Source: Spirogloea muscicola (Eukaryota > Streptophyta > Zygnematophyceae > Spirogloeales > Spirogloeaceae). Taken from it: a DNA stretch of 47,244 bases. Every line of letters begins with the position of its first letter. Positions within the stretch are counted from its first letter, which is position 1. Below, piece by piece: positions 31,145 to 42,949 of the stretch. The notes under the pieces were generated by a model. That model was not told where the DNA came from. It ran no database searches and saw nothing but the letters and a program-made list of their open reading frames with translations. The stretch is taken from assembly GCA_009602725.1 (NCBI GenBank), contig WELB01000079.1, forward strand, positions 205,995 to 253,238, written 5' to 3'. The translations under genes were made by a program, and so were the position numbers.

Positions 31145-33585
31145 GCCGGATTCCGGCGCCGCGCGGTCCCCGACTGCCGAGCGATAGCGGGAGGGAGGGG
31201 AAAAAGCTCCCCTCCCCGCCTTGACCCGACGCAAACGGGAACTCCAGCCGGTATTACGTCATTCGGGCCCCTCGCACACCCCCGCATGCCGTCACTTGCC
31301 GGACCCGGGAGGTGATAGTTGGGATTCCCTTCGGCCGGGATCTCACGCGGGGCCGCTGCCCCTGCCGAGCGGCGGGAAGACGGCGGCTGGCATCCCGCGA
31401 CTCCGTCATCCACCCTCCGGGGATATCCTCCCGCACGGCATTCCAACACACCCCGAAACAACGTCACAACATTCAAAGCATTGCCAATCTAGGCTACACA
31501 CGACGTGCAGATGTGTTTCTGTTTCCGGCTGAGATGGGCTTGCCAGCTGCATATCTGTCGTTCCTGCGACGACGAGTTTCGGCCTGTTTGCAGCGTGCTC
31601 AGACTGATGCCTTGCACCAGAAAGCTGGGCGAGGTCTAGTTGGTGGCAGAAGGGCTTCGTATCTGACATCTAGTATTCATGCATCGATTAGCGACCTTTA
31701 TGTTTTGACCCGTGGTTACTGAGCGGGTCAATCCGCTGTAGGTTATGTAGATCGTTAGATGTGCTTGCCTTTGTACTCGGCCATTTGGCCTACGTTTGAT
31801 TCAAATACACGAAACTATTCCGAGGCAGCGAGAGGAAAGGCGCATGACATGAAAGGGACGCCAGTTCAAGCCCATTTATTAGAGAGGGTTTAAGTATGGA
31901 GTGCCGAAGCTGTGAATCAACGCGAATCGCGAGGTCTTGGTTGCTCGGACTCGTATGCAGACTCAAGGATCCGGCTTGGCTCCATCCTGGATCGTGCAGA
32001 GCCTGATCATCGGATCGCGGGCAATGCCAGGAGGCGAAGACCTCACAAGCTTGTACTCGGATGCAGGCCGCCGTTGTCAGATCATAGAGCCTTTGACTTA
32101 TCGCTGTACCTTAGGCCCTCTTATGACTTTCTCTGATGTTATGACAATCAGGTTACTGGCTTGCTTTGACATCCCTCTTACTTCGTGCGCACCGTTCGAC
32201 TCCTGCCTGTTGCACTTCAGCCTTCACACTTCAGACCTCCTACTTTTGAGCAGCCTCAGTTGGCCAGCGCCACAGAGGGGTGGGTGACAAAACGCCATGC
32301 CGCCAGATCGAGATCCAGAAGCGCCACCATATTTGCTCAAAGTAAACAGCCCGTGTACATGTTTTCACAAGTGCAGGTGCCGCCCTTCAGATACTTACCT
32401 GCCATGTCTCTTGACGTATGACTCGTCGCCCTGTTGACCCGCTTCTCCATCGGATCAGACTTGATCAATTTGAATGCATCAAATCAGAAGTAGTTAAATG
32501 AAAACGTGACTGTCATTCTTGCATTGACCCTCTCGTTCCGGGGTTACAGTCTGCGCAGCCCGAGCAGTGGGCCCATGACCTGTTTAGACATCTGGAGTTG
32601 GCAGTTCCAGCTTCTCATCTTCTTCGCTCTTTGCTGTTAGCTGGGCTCTTGCCCCTCTCTACAGGGCCAGCAGCTCGTCTTGGAATTATGCAGATCCGGT
32701 CATGGAGGCAGACAGAGATCAAAGACTGGCACAGGCTCCGCCCGCACCCAGGGTGGGTGGCAGCTATATCTAGGGCGCACAGGAGCAGCGCCCGTTAACT
32801 GAGATGCAGACAAAGGCCAATGTGTGGTGGCACCCGTGTCAGATAGAGCGCTCCTACTGCTCACTGGCCTGAGTCCAATTGGTCCCCAGCCCAATAACAA
32901 TCTTGTGTATAATGATGTCAGATTCAACATAAGTGAGTGACTCTTTTCCTCATAATGCCAGCCAATCGACCCCAAGCCGTCATGCAATTTTGTTCAATAT
33001 GATCACTGCCGTCTCAAGCAGTTGCAGTCAGAGCGGTCAAAGATTTTTGCTCATGTACAATGAGAGTGACAGGTGACAACGTTGCATTGCTTATGGACTC
33101 CAACACCTGATTCTCACTATACTAAAGCCAGCGTGCCACTGCTTTCACTGACTTGAGCTTTCAGTTGCTCACTTCGCAGTCTCTTTGCTTCCCAGAAAGT
33201 CAATGCTAATCAAGAATGTAGTGGCTCTTGAGGTGGCTGTGGCTGTAAATTGGGCAGCCAAAAGAATTTATCAAATAAATAATGGGCCCCAAGCCTCGTG
33301 GCCTGTGGCCTCTGGCGATCAACTACACTAACCTTTGTTGTGCAATAAGCAACAGTGTCTCTTCATTAAAGTGTTGAACATTTGCTTGTACGATGGTATC
33401 CTCATGTCTCCCATCGTCAGCTGGGAAATTTGAAGGCAATGGGACTTAAGCCCAGCAAAGAGCCTCTTGCCCACTGCATGGTGTGCCCATCAGCTGCCAG
33501 TCCATCAGTTGCTCAGCCAGCCAGCTCAAAGAGCCGCTCTTCCCACGCAATCCTTCCACAACATCTCCAGCGGCATACAACGGCT
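31145..33585. other. Intergenic region, no gene recognised
   Basis: About 2.4 kb between two minus-strand genes. The first 300 bases upstream of the integrase-like gene are GC-rich and presumably its promoter. The remainder carries only short frames on both strands with no domain, RNA gene or clear repeat. Confidence 0.45.
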
Positions 33586-35853
33586 TCACTTGGCTGCTGG
33601 CGGTGTCGTTGCCTTGCTCAGCGGCCGGTTGGTACAACATGGGTGATCGAAGTTGATGGCAAAGTCGTATCTCCAAGGTCCATTTCCATACACAGTGCGG
33701 CAGAGACGAGCAAGGCCTGGGTCATGCTTCGTCAGCTTCTCCCGCGTATTGATGCCGTCATTGACATCGCTGCGGCGTGAAGCATTGAACCAGGACTGGC
33801 TACCCTCTGCCCAGTACTCCTTCTGATCTACGACCATGTAGATACCAGGTGTATACTTCGTCTTTGATTGCCTGCGAAATACAAGGAAGGTCACATCAGC
33901 TTTGGTGGATGCGTGCCGAGCTTATTCCCAAAGTATGAAGTCCAGCAAAGAAGGTTCAGTAATCAACAGGAATCAAGAATCGCAAACATAGACATACAGG
34001 CATGGTCAGCAAGTAATGGGTGAGATGTTACCTGTACAGCTTTTCAATAGCGTTGTGAAGCCGTTTGTCAAAGCCAACCTCCATAACAGTGTGGGCGAAC
34101 TCGTGCACAAGAATGCTCTCCAGCCGGTACGTGTCGATCTTGCACCTAAGAACATTCTCTTCTCCAACTGAGCAGGTGGGACACAGCAGTGTCCCACCCA
34201 ATCCACGTACCTGCTTGTCCCAATCTCGGCCGTCGTCAACAATACTGCCCTGCAACACAAGTCCAAGCTGGTTGCATCAGTCCTTGATTTGCTAGCAGCC
34301 ACTTATCACAATGATTCCTCAGCTCAAGCCCTTGCGATTATGAAAGTGACCCAAGCCAAGCAAGAGCCCAGGGGCTCAAAAGAGACAACTGGTATGTACG
34401 TCCCGACCCTGCCTTTATCAAGCAAACCAGCTAGTGAGTGCATGATGAAGCACCTTGAGATGAGAGTGCTCCAGAATGTCCGTGGTGACTTGGTCTCGTG
34501 CAATAATGGCAACCCTGCAGAGATTGACTCGTAATCGCTGCACAAGAGCAGCTGGACATTCCTGTACAAACATGGTGAGCGCACCGATGGTTAATCTCCG
34601 CAGGACATCAGCGTGCATCTCACGGTAGCTGGACTCCTCACAATGTGCCGTGATTGGGATTGCAGCGCTGGACACAGCCTGGACAAGACCTTCGAGCATG
34701 ATGCAGGTTCATCAGAGAACGCATGATCACAATGCATACTTGATGTACGTGGATGGCAACAAACTCACCTCCAGCATATGATCTACCACGTCAACCGCGG
34801 CACACAGTGCAAGGTCGGTGGTCTGAGGGAAGCCAACAACTGGGAGCCCAGCTCTGCTCATGAACACCTTCGTGTAACAGGATGGAATACGGATGTCGGG
34901 CTCGGGGCCCAGCTCCAAAACGGCACCGTGGTTGTTGCCGGCTAAAGACGAATTGACGGATGCTGGTAAAGCCAACTGGCAGAGCTGCCGAGGAGCGGAT
35001 GACACCTGCGAAAGCACAGCAGATATCAGCACACCTGCTACACCCCTAAGTGCTTGTGCTTGGCTTGAGGGCTGGTAGTCTGTCGCCTGCCTCAGTCTAG
35101 CCTATGGAGCTGAGCCCTCATGCTGCATTGTTGCCATTGGCCGCGGCTTGACTGCGTGGCTCCTGCGGCCGTAGTCTGCCAAGGTGGGGAAGCAGGCGCG
35201 AGGGGCGACAGCCGACCCCTCACCCTGACGCGGCAGAGTAGCTGGTCATCGCTCTTGCTCCGGACGACCCACACATTGCCGTCGTAAGTCTGCCGCAGCT
35301 CGCGCACAACGACAAAGAGCATGATCAGCGCTGGCATCATCGTCTCGAGACACAGGGCTGATTGCGGCGGAAGCATTTCACTAGTCAGGCGCACCCGACC
35401 CAACAAGCACCACACTGCTCAACATGATGGACACGTAAAAGTCAAGACAGCGCCAAATGCAAGAGCAGGGGCTTTCTCCTCCCTCTCCCGCTGATGCATC
35501 CAGTTGTCGAGCACTCCATCTTTGCTGACGATGCATTAGTTATGTGCCTCTGATGTGCATAATGAGTCGCAGAAGAGGCCTGCAAGCGATGACTGGCGCT
35601 GCCCAGCAAGACTGCCGGCGCCAAGGCGTAGGAGGCGGGGGCAAGGCGGAGGCAGGGGAAGACGTCTCGCCTGCTGCGAGATGGAGCAGCCGGCGGCGAG
35701 GCTGTAGAAGAAGTCCTCGGTGGCGGTCTCGTGGTTGAGCCAGTGCACGGCCACCGCGGCGCCCGTGGCGTTGACGAGGCGCAGGTACACGGGCGCGGCG
35801 TCCTCGGCGCCGCCGCCGCCGCCGCCGGCGACGCCGCCGCAGCAGCGGCCGAG
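33586..35853 (-). CDS. VHL beta-like domain fused to HExxH zinc metallopeptidase
   Basis: Exons 35853..35671, 35289..35224, 35005..34769, 34561..34454, 34249..34032 and 33871..33586 join in phase and give about 365 residues. The N-terminal part, VYLRLVNATGAAVAVHWLNH followed by QQTYDGNVWVVRS, matches the beta-sandwich fold of the von Hippel-Lindau protein. The remainder contains GLPVVGFPQTTDLAL, VTTDILEH, RGLGGTLLCPTCSVGEEN and the zinc motif LVHEFAHTVME, with a probable third ligand Glu in EYWAEGSQSWF, and ends INTREKLTKHDP...GNGPWRY. The catalytic residues look intact, so an active gluzincin-type peptidase is likely; its substrate is unknown. The first intron appears to use a GC donor. The 5' end lies in the N run from 35854, so a signal peptide cannot be assessed. 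Peptidase call strong; VHL call moderate. Confidence 0.75.
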
Positions 35854-35971
35854 NNNNNNNNNNNNNNNNNNNNNNNNNNNNNNNNNNNNNNNNNNNNNNN
35901 NNNNNNNNNNNNNNNNNNNNNNNNNNNNNNNNNNNNNNNNNNNNNNNNNNNNNNNNNNNNNNNNNNNNNNN
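35854..35971. other. Assembly gap (118 N)
   Basis: The run of Ns is flanked on both sides by (GCC)n/(GGC)n sequence. It hides the start codon of the VHL-peptidase gene. Confidence 0.99.
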
Positions 35972-36345
35972 GCCAGCGGCCACGGCGGCGAGCCCGCTGC
36001 GGCCGCCGGACAGGCCGCTTCTTCACATACGACGCGCTCCGGCGGCAGCTTTCCAGCCGCCGCCGCCGCCGCCGCGACCTCCGCCGCCGCCGCCGCCGCC
36101 GCCGCCTAACTCCGGCTGACCTCGGAGGAGAACCGGTAGCCGAGCCTCGGTCGCGGGTAGGTCATGGAGCGGCTTCATGACCCACAGTCAGCCCACCTCG
36201 GCCTCAGTCTGGGCACTGGCTTCTGCCGATGTTGACTTCGATTTGGCCATTCGATTTGGCCATTCCTTTTGGGCTTCCCTAGTGCGTTGTCGTGTTCGGT
36301 AGTGTAGTCCTTTTTCGGCACCTCTCTCTTTGGCTTTGGACATTG

Positions 36346-36405
36346 TCCACTCTTTTTGGGCTGGCTTTGCCAGCCCTCTCCTCTATGGGCGAGCACTTCT
36401 CTTTT
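36346..36405 (+). repeat. Dispersed palindromic repeat, copy F
   Basis: CTCTTTTTGGGCTGGCTTTG, CCAGCCCTCTCCTCTATGGG and CGAGCACTTCTCTTTTGAG. Its palindrome GGGCTGGCTTTGCCAGCCC is perfect apart from the central TTT, making this the best reference copy. Confidence 0.65.
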
Positions 36406-36974
36406 GAGCTGGCCTCTCACAGCCACCAGTCATTCAGGAAGCGCAGCCTTTGATCTGGCCTCCATATCCTGCCGTGCGCACTGCGCCTCTCACAGCCACT
36501 GCCCTACGTTAGCTCTTCGCTTTTTCCCATCTCTCTTGTCGGAGCTTTCTCGCATGCCCATGTGCAATCTTGCAGGCTGGCCCTCGTCAGCCTCCTCTCT
36601 GTGGGGTGGTGCTGCGGCACCCCAGACATGTATGGCAGATACGTTTGGCTCACTCGTGGGTATCATACTCGCCCACTTCACTTGTGGGTCTCATTTTGTT
36701 ACCTAGCCCCTCTTGGAGTTCTCTTCGTTGTTTCTTACACTCTGCTGGCTTGCTTTCGCCTCCTTTCCTTTCATGCGCACCCCGCGAGCGTGGTCTCTGG
36801 ATGACCACTTTCTTCCTGGCCCGACATTGGTATACTGCAGTCCACCATCTCGAGTCCGTCGGTCCTCGTGGCACATAAAACAACACCACGCCAACTGCCC
36901 TTTCACCCCATACCTTCGCACTTCAGCTAGGTCTTACACAAATGAAGCGCTTTGCTAGGGTGGCTGTGAGGGTC

Positions 36975-37028
36975 GTGAGCTCTTCCAAATGGGGCGGGGG
37001 CTGTGAATGGCCAGCCCAGAAAGGGGCC
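36975..37028 (-). repeat. Dispersed palindromic repeat, copy G
   Basis: On the minus strand: CCCCTTTCTGGGCTGGCCAT, TCACAGCCCCCGCCCCATTT and GGAAGAGCTCACGACC. It has the same order of parts as copies A and E. Confidence 0.55.
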
Positions 37029-37656
37029 AATACACTAAATTGACAGATGCCATCAGAAGATCACAGCTGCAATCTGCAAGCGCCTCTTCCCTCCCCACTT
37101 GCAGCACCGATCTTCTCCCATTGATGCATGCTCGCGAAGGCATGCGCCTAGCACGAGAGAGAAGCTCTTGCTGAACTCAAAGAGCAGCTGTGAAGGCCAG
37201 GCAAGTGTGTACAAGGATGGGTGACGGTGTGGAGCTTCTACAATACTCAAAGATTGTAGGGATGGAATAGCTGCACTGAGGAAGTGCAGGCAAATACAAA
37301 AATCAAAGAATACTCGACACACCCTCTTAATCACTTGGAGGACTGGAGTTTGCGCCCTCCAGCAGATAGGATCAATGAGCAGCTTCTAAGTCTCTGTGCG
37401 CCCTGTGCCTGAGCACAGCTCTGTTCGACCCAAGCGATTGAGAATTGTCAGCTTGTGTCTGTGCATATGCTTGCTTGTCTGATGAGCAACCTGTACTAAG
37501 CTGTGCAACTTACAACAGCAGTCTCCCTGTGCCTGCAAATTTGAACCTTGTCAATGCTCTAGAACTATCACAATGTGCAAGAGCATGCAACAGAAAGTCT
37601 TGCTGGCGCGAAATGAGTTCTGCTTTTGAGTTCATTCCAGCTTCCTCACCCTTGCT

Positions 37657-39310
37657 TCACGCAGGAACATAGCCCACAGTGTTCTTCTTGGCCTCTGAGG
37701 CCGGAGCCACCATAGCGCGACCACCAAGGTCGCAGGAAGTGATGCCCTTCGTTAGAGGGCCCTTGTCGTACACAAAGCTCTTAAGATTTGTCTCTTGCTC
37801 CTTCTGCTTGAAGAAATTCTTGGACTGCGGATCATGCACCATACAGTGAAATGTCTAAGTCCATGAACGTATGGCTGTTGTCAGGCCCGCACCACAAGCC
37901 CAACAAAGCACTAGATCAATGTCATACTGCCGCAGTTCCGAGTGAGAAGGAAGACGCTTGGCTGCGGAAGGCGACAGCTCACCGCATTTTTCAAGTCCTG
38001 GGCATTCCCTGCCTGCACGCCAGTGCGGGTATTGCCCAGGTCATAATTTGCTCCTCCTGCCTTCTTCAGAAGGGTGTCAAGCTCCTGCTCCAGACCTTGC
38101 AATGCCTCTCTATCATAGATTTGCTTCTCAATGTGGTAGCCCTGCACAGGTCTCAAAAGTAATGCCCCATGAAGCTTGATGTGGACGATGGCTGTGGTGT
38201 CATCAGACTCATAAGGTAGCTGCAATAACGTTTCACGCTCTCACATCATAGGGCCACAGAATGTAAGAGCAATCAGAGTTATAGCTGGCACTGCTGAGCA
38301 GCCCCCCAGTCCCTATCAGGCCTCCTCTCTCCTGGTGCTCTAGGTACATCACTGCAAGCATTCCCACCTTGAAGAGTTCTGCACAATGTCGCTTGTGCAT
38401 TGTCACTTTGCCCTTCTTCAATGCTGGTGCTGTCTCGCCCACCCATGTGATGAAGACGAACTTCACCCTCTTGGAGTCGCCACCATCGTCTGTCTTGTTC
38501 AGTCTCAGGAAGCCATAAAGAACGATTGCGTCATCAACCTGCCATACGCAATTGGGCGCAATATCAGCTCCATGAGCTTGACAATTAAATTTCAGACAGT
38601 CCCAGGATCAAGAGGATGTACAGAAGGGAACAGAGGACACTTGGCTCCTGCACACAGGTCAAGGGGAGAGACTTGAGCACGACCCAGTCTGCATGTGCAT
38701 CCTCTGCAACAGCAGCAGCGCTTCCATACTCGACTGCCCTGTCCAATCTCAGACGACGTCGCTAGCAGCATGCAAGCCTTCTTCTGCATGCTAACCCAGC
38801 AGCCAAGGCGCCTGAGAAGTGTGAACCCAAGTCCATCCCAAAGCAAGCGCTCCTGTTTGTGTGATTACAGATCGCACTTCCTAATCTGAGCCGGCCCGCC
38901 GGTATGCATTGCTGGACGAGGGCTTAAATGCTCGGCCAGAGGAAGCAAATGCTGGGAGGTCTTAATGGACAGGCTGCTGCAATGTGATCGCTTGCGACGT
39001 GACAGCGACTGTCCTCGAAGGCGTCCGTAGGGTATTCACATTGACCATTCCGGGAGTGACGAGATCCGGGCTGTGACCATGCCGCCTCCAGCGGCAGCAA
39101 CAAGGATCTGGCGACCAGGGCGGGGGGCGGCCCCCACGCCAGAATTGGCCAGTGGGACCTCACCGTGACGAGCATCTCGGCGAGGCCGCCGGTGCCGGTC
39201 CCGGCGGGCACGAGCTTTTGGCCCTGGTAGCCAAGCCAGCACCAGTCCTGCGGCGCGTCGTCGGCAAACACCGCCCGGTACGCCTCCTCGCAGCCGGCGC
39301 CGAACGCCAT
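37657..39310 (-). CDS. Coactosin-like ADF-H actin-binding protein
   Basis: Four exons, 39310..39164, 38538..38368, 38219..37983 and 37824..37657, all phase 0 and ending in TGA, give a complete 240-residue protein. It starts MAFGAGCEEAYRAVFADDAP, matching the opening helix of the ADF homology domain. It continues DDAIVLYGFLRLN, VKFVFITWVGETAPALKKGK (the typical coactosin/drebrin core) and LLKKAGGANYDLGN, the characteristic coactosin ending. Coactosin binds filamentous actin in the cytosol. Beyond the usual end (about 140-150 residues) there is an extension with FFKQKEQETNLKSFV and a tail ending NTVGYVPA, so the protein is longer than animal coactosin. The ATG is supported by the exact in-frame length of exon 1. 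High confidence in family; the role of the tail is unknown. Confidence 0.9.
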
Positions 39311-40800
39311 GGCCCGGCCTCGCCGCCGCCGCCGCTCCCGCCGCCGGCGCCGCCGGGCCTCCGAGAGCGAGAGCGCCTCGCCCAATGCGAGGCGTATCTC
39401 GCGGCGCGCGGCGCGGCGGCGGGGCCGGCGCTGGCGACGGCGGGGGTGTGGGGGTGGATGTGGATAGAAGAACGAGGCGGACTGTGAAGCGACTCGACGT
39501 CCAAACCGTCGTTTCAGCATGATGGGAACACCAATCGGGCCCCACGTCAAGACGAGACGGCGAGGGGTGGGTGGTGACGGGCCAGTGGTGCGGGGGCCCC
39601 CCTGGTCGGCGGGCCTGCAAGTGCCAACCGCCGCCAGATCTAGCGGCGCAAGTAGCGGCACCTGCTTCCCTCCCCCCACGCCGCCGCTAAAATTGCTCTG
39701 CTAATTTAGTTATGAGCACCTTTTGTATGCACCTGGCTGGCTTGTACAGCCGCTCCATGGTGTCAGCAGCCGCAGTCGTCTTCCCCGCCGCCGCCGCCGC
39801 CGCCGCCGCCGCCGATCGCGGGCACTCGATCGGCCGTGCATGCGCGCGAGGTCCGCGTCCTGCGCCCACTGGCGCCTCCCTCGGCGGTCCAGCGGGTTTT
39901 CGTCCAGTGTGCAGCCTCGGAGCCGTGATCGCTGTCTTCTGAGGCTCACTGTTGTCACGTACTGGCTGCACTTGAGCGCGCACAGCATGGCGAAGAGGCT
40001 CTCTTCTTGAGGTATCGGATACCTACAGAAATGCAGCAGCTACTGCGATCGTCGCGCACTTCCGTGACAGTCGAGGAATTTCGGGCAGTCGCTCTTGCTG
40101 GCATGCCACTGTCTCTCTCCTTGCGCTTTCTTGCAGGAGAATTGCCAGTCGTGACAGTTGTAGTTACGCTCAACACGATCTCCTTCTCCTGCAGGCAAAG
40201 GTGGTGGACTGCTGCCTGCATACTGACGCCCAGGTATGTCATATAAGTGGCTGTCTTCCAGCAAACCTCCAAGCAGCATTGGAGATGTCCATTGCAATTG
40301 GGCCCAAGTTTGCCAACACTTAATAATCTAAGGACAGTCCTCACCGCTGCAGTCAATGATCAGGATCCCAACCTCTCACAACGCACAGGTAGCTCGTGAG
40401 TTGTCATCAATTGCCATCAAGGCCCGCACCACGAGGTAGCTGTACGAAACCTGTCTTTTACTAGCTCACACAGCCCTGATTGTGGAAGTCCAGCTTTTCC
40501 TATGCACTGGATGACCTGATTCGTCTCATTCCTGTGCACTTTGATGCTTTGATAGGCACAGTCAGGCATTTGGGGGGTCAGGTGCTGTAGTAAAAGGCTT
40601 GGATAGGCTTGGAAAGGCAACAGAAGTTGTATACACATTGACCAATTTGCTGACATATTTTATCTAGCCGATGAATTGGCTTAGAAATACCTGGTCTGCA
40701 AAGTTCTCAGGTCATTGCCTCAAGGGAAAGGCTAGGCAGCTTATGCGCAGGTTGGCTCAGGCCTTGGACAGTGCCACATTGTGGGCAAGGCCCAGGCAAG
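39311..40800 (+). other. Region with unassigned coding-like exons
   Basis: Lies between the divergent coactosin gene and the Nudix gene. A (GCC)n run at 39784-39813 resembles other first exons here, with an ATG at 39757 giving an Ala-rich start. Coding-like plus-strand segments follow: about 39945-40110 (LAALERAQHGEEALFLRYRI, then TSVTVEEFRAVALAGM), 40197-40232 (AKVVDCCLHTDAQ, bounded by CAG and GTATGT) and 40261-40387 (LPTLNNLRTVLTAAVNDQDP, then a GTAGCT donor). They could be 5' exons of the Nudix gene or a separate small gene. I do not recognise the family. Confidence 0.35.
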
Positions 40801-42361
40801 ATGACAGTCTTGCCAAGGGCCCCCAGTGAGGAAGAGCTCTCCACCATGCATACGGCAGCTGATGAGGAGTTTCACATTGTGAAGGTGAGACATGTGAAGA
40901 AGGTAATCAAATCTCGCATCACATGCACATCATCAGGATACATGACACAAGGTGCAGAACATCACATAGCTGCAGACTGAAGAGGGCCTTTTATTGTGAC
41001 CACAGGAGGAGGTCCTCCACACGCGCTACCTCAGTGTCTTCAATCGAGTAGTCGAGGTGTGTGCTAGCACGATTGTTGTGCCTGTGATCAGATGTCTGCC
41101 AATCCATGAATATTTGCCCTTAAGGTGACTGCTTGCTTGAAGTCCAGCTAAAAGACTGTTCCTTGTCCTGCTACAGTTTTCAAATCATAATTCAGGTGAA
41201 GGAGCGCATGGGAAGCATACGGTGGAGTATGACGTAGTTGCTTCGAGGACTAGAGCAAACCACTTCTGCGCTATTGTGCCTTTCCATACTGCCACCAAGT
41301 CCTTCACAATATTGCAAGAATATTTTCAGGTGCACAATGTGATCACTTCAGCTATATCAGCTAGTTGCAGCTATATGCATTCAGACCAAAAGCACATCAA
41401 ATTACTGCACACTGTCAGAAATAGGAGGAAGCCAGTATATTAAAGGATCCCAAGTCTTACCACTGTCGTCGGTCTGCAAACCTTGAGGGCACACGCTTAT
41501 CTTAAGAGTTCAATTGACCTTGCCCTCCCTAGTTATTCACTGCAGGGCGCCAATGCTATGGTTTATGGAGTACCTTGTGGTGGCTTATCAGCTAAACACG
41601 GGTCTCTAGAAGACTGCATACGGCAGGAGCTGTCAGAAGAGGTTGCTGCCCTTAAGAACCAGCATTGCTGCATGTTAGCATGATGACAAAGTCAATACTG
41701 TACTGTGGTGAGGGCAAGGCCACTTATTACCTTGACATGTACTCTGCTGTTATGGGCAGGTTTTCCTCCGAGGTGGCAAATCAATGCAGCTCATACCAGA
41801 TAGTCATCCTGGATAGTTGGAGGTATACAGAAGAGGGTCTTATGCGAATGTAGTATATACCTGACTGTGCTCAATTTTTTTAACAATCATCTCTCTGAGC
41901 AAGCAAATTACTTACTACATAGCATACCGTGTAGTGCGAAAAAATCGCATGTTTATCAAGATCACTAGCGCAGTAACTGCACCTTGTTGCAGGTCAAATG
42001 GTGTAAAAATCGCTTCACTCCCTTCCTCGTCATAGACCCTGAGGTTCGTTTTATGATAACAATGATGGGCTCAGACCACCGGGCGCTGCTTATCAGCAGT
42101 GCATGGAATGTTCACAGCAGTCTCAGTCATTTCATATCTTCCTGTGGTTGTTTCCAGCAATTCCTGTGATGCTCACCTGTGATGCAAGATGTGCAGGTGG
42201 ACCCAAGTCCCCATCCCAGAGATGCAGAGGAGATAATCAAGGTGGTCTGTGTTAACGAGCATGAGTTGCGCAGTCTCATGTACTCTGGTGACATGATGCT
42301 GCCGTCCATTGTTACATGTGCCATGTCATTGGAAAAGCTTCAGAAGCATGGCCTCCTGTAG
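40801..42361 (+). CDS. Nudix hydrolase (nucleoside-diphosphate-sugar type)
   Basis: Nudix enzymes hydrolyse nucleoside diphosphates linked to another moiety. Exons 40801-40884, 41006-41056, 41177-41329, 41546-41641, 41993-42043 and 42197-42361 show a consistent order: FHIVKEEVLHTRYLSVFNR, VEYDVVASRTRANHFCAIVP, FTILQEYFQ, then a Nudix-box-like region CGGLSAKHGSLEDC...RQELSEE, KWCKNRFTPFLVIDPE, and the end DAEEIIKVVCVNEHELRSLM...LLPSIV. The box fits Gx5Ex7REUxEE only loosely: the Arg of REU reads Gln, so activity is not assured. One exon between 41641 and 41993 remains unresolved. The ATG at 40801 is the first consistent start, but upstream exons are possible. It converges with the photolyase gene. 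Substrate is not predictable from sequence alone. Confidence 0.7.
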
Positions 42362-42949
42362 ATTCTTCAACGCTCTTGGCACATGATATTTTCTCATATG
42401 CGGCAACATACATTCGCTGGATGTATTGACATAGTGAGCTACATGTCAACAGCTCGTAAGAAGTGCCTCACAAGTTGCAGTCACAAGCTTTGGCAAGCTG
42501 CTTGTTACATGATCTGGCTTCTATGACTAATGCGCCAGGCCTTCAGCGTCACTTTGGTCAAGAGGACATGTTAGATTATAATACAACAACGACGACAACA
42601 ATGTGGCACAGGGCTGTAACTCCTCCTCATTATAGTGCATAGTGTTTCCATGCTGCCAAAGCTGTACCGAGCAGAACAAGTTGGACTCCTCTGTGCATTT
42701 CGCCTATGGCAACTTCATCACATGATGGTCTACTTGCACCGGGCAAAATACTGGGTATTTCCTTATCCGACCGTCGCTATATCTTGTCCAAAACACCCTT
42801 GAACAATGCTTCAGAAAAAAAATTCGGCTCCAATATGATCAAGCGAACCTCTGAGCCACCACCGCAAGTCATAGTTCCAACTCAAAGTTGGAAATAAATT
42901 ATACACTTGAACTACTTGGCTTTGCTTGAACATCACTATGACATGTCCA
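42362..42949. other. Convergent intergenic region
   Basis: Between the 3' ends of the Nudix gene (+) and the photolyase gene (-). Only a 63-codon plus-strand frame and short shadows occur, with no recognisable domain. Confidence 0.45.

Larger units (their letters stand above)
35972..37656. other. Intergenic region between VHL-peptidase and coactosin genes
   Basis: The first 140 bases are (GCC)n-rich and may be 5' leader or first-exon sequence of the VHL-peptidase gene. Beyond this are two copies of the dispersed repeat, at 36346 and 36975 in opposite orientation, with related fragments between (for example GAGCTGGCCTCTCACAGCC near 36400 and ATGCGCACCCCGCGAGCG near 36773, similar to 23303). 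No gene is recognised. Confidence 0.45.

Noticed and set aside
31850-31885. AGTTCAAGCCC, resembling the end of a tRNA gene
   Set aside because: Flanking bases do not pair as a T-stem and no upstream A-box or cloverleaf is present.
38924-39679. 251-codon minus-strand open frame
   Set aside because: Only 39310..39164 is coding (coactosin exon 1). The rest extends upstream of the start or into the first intron.
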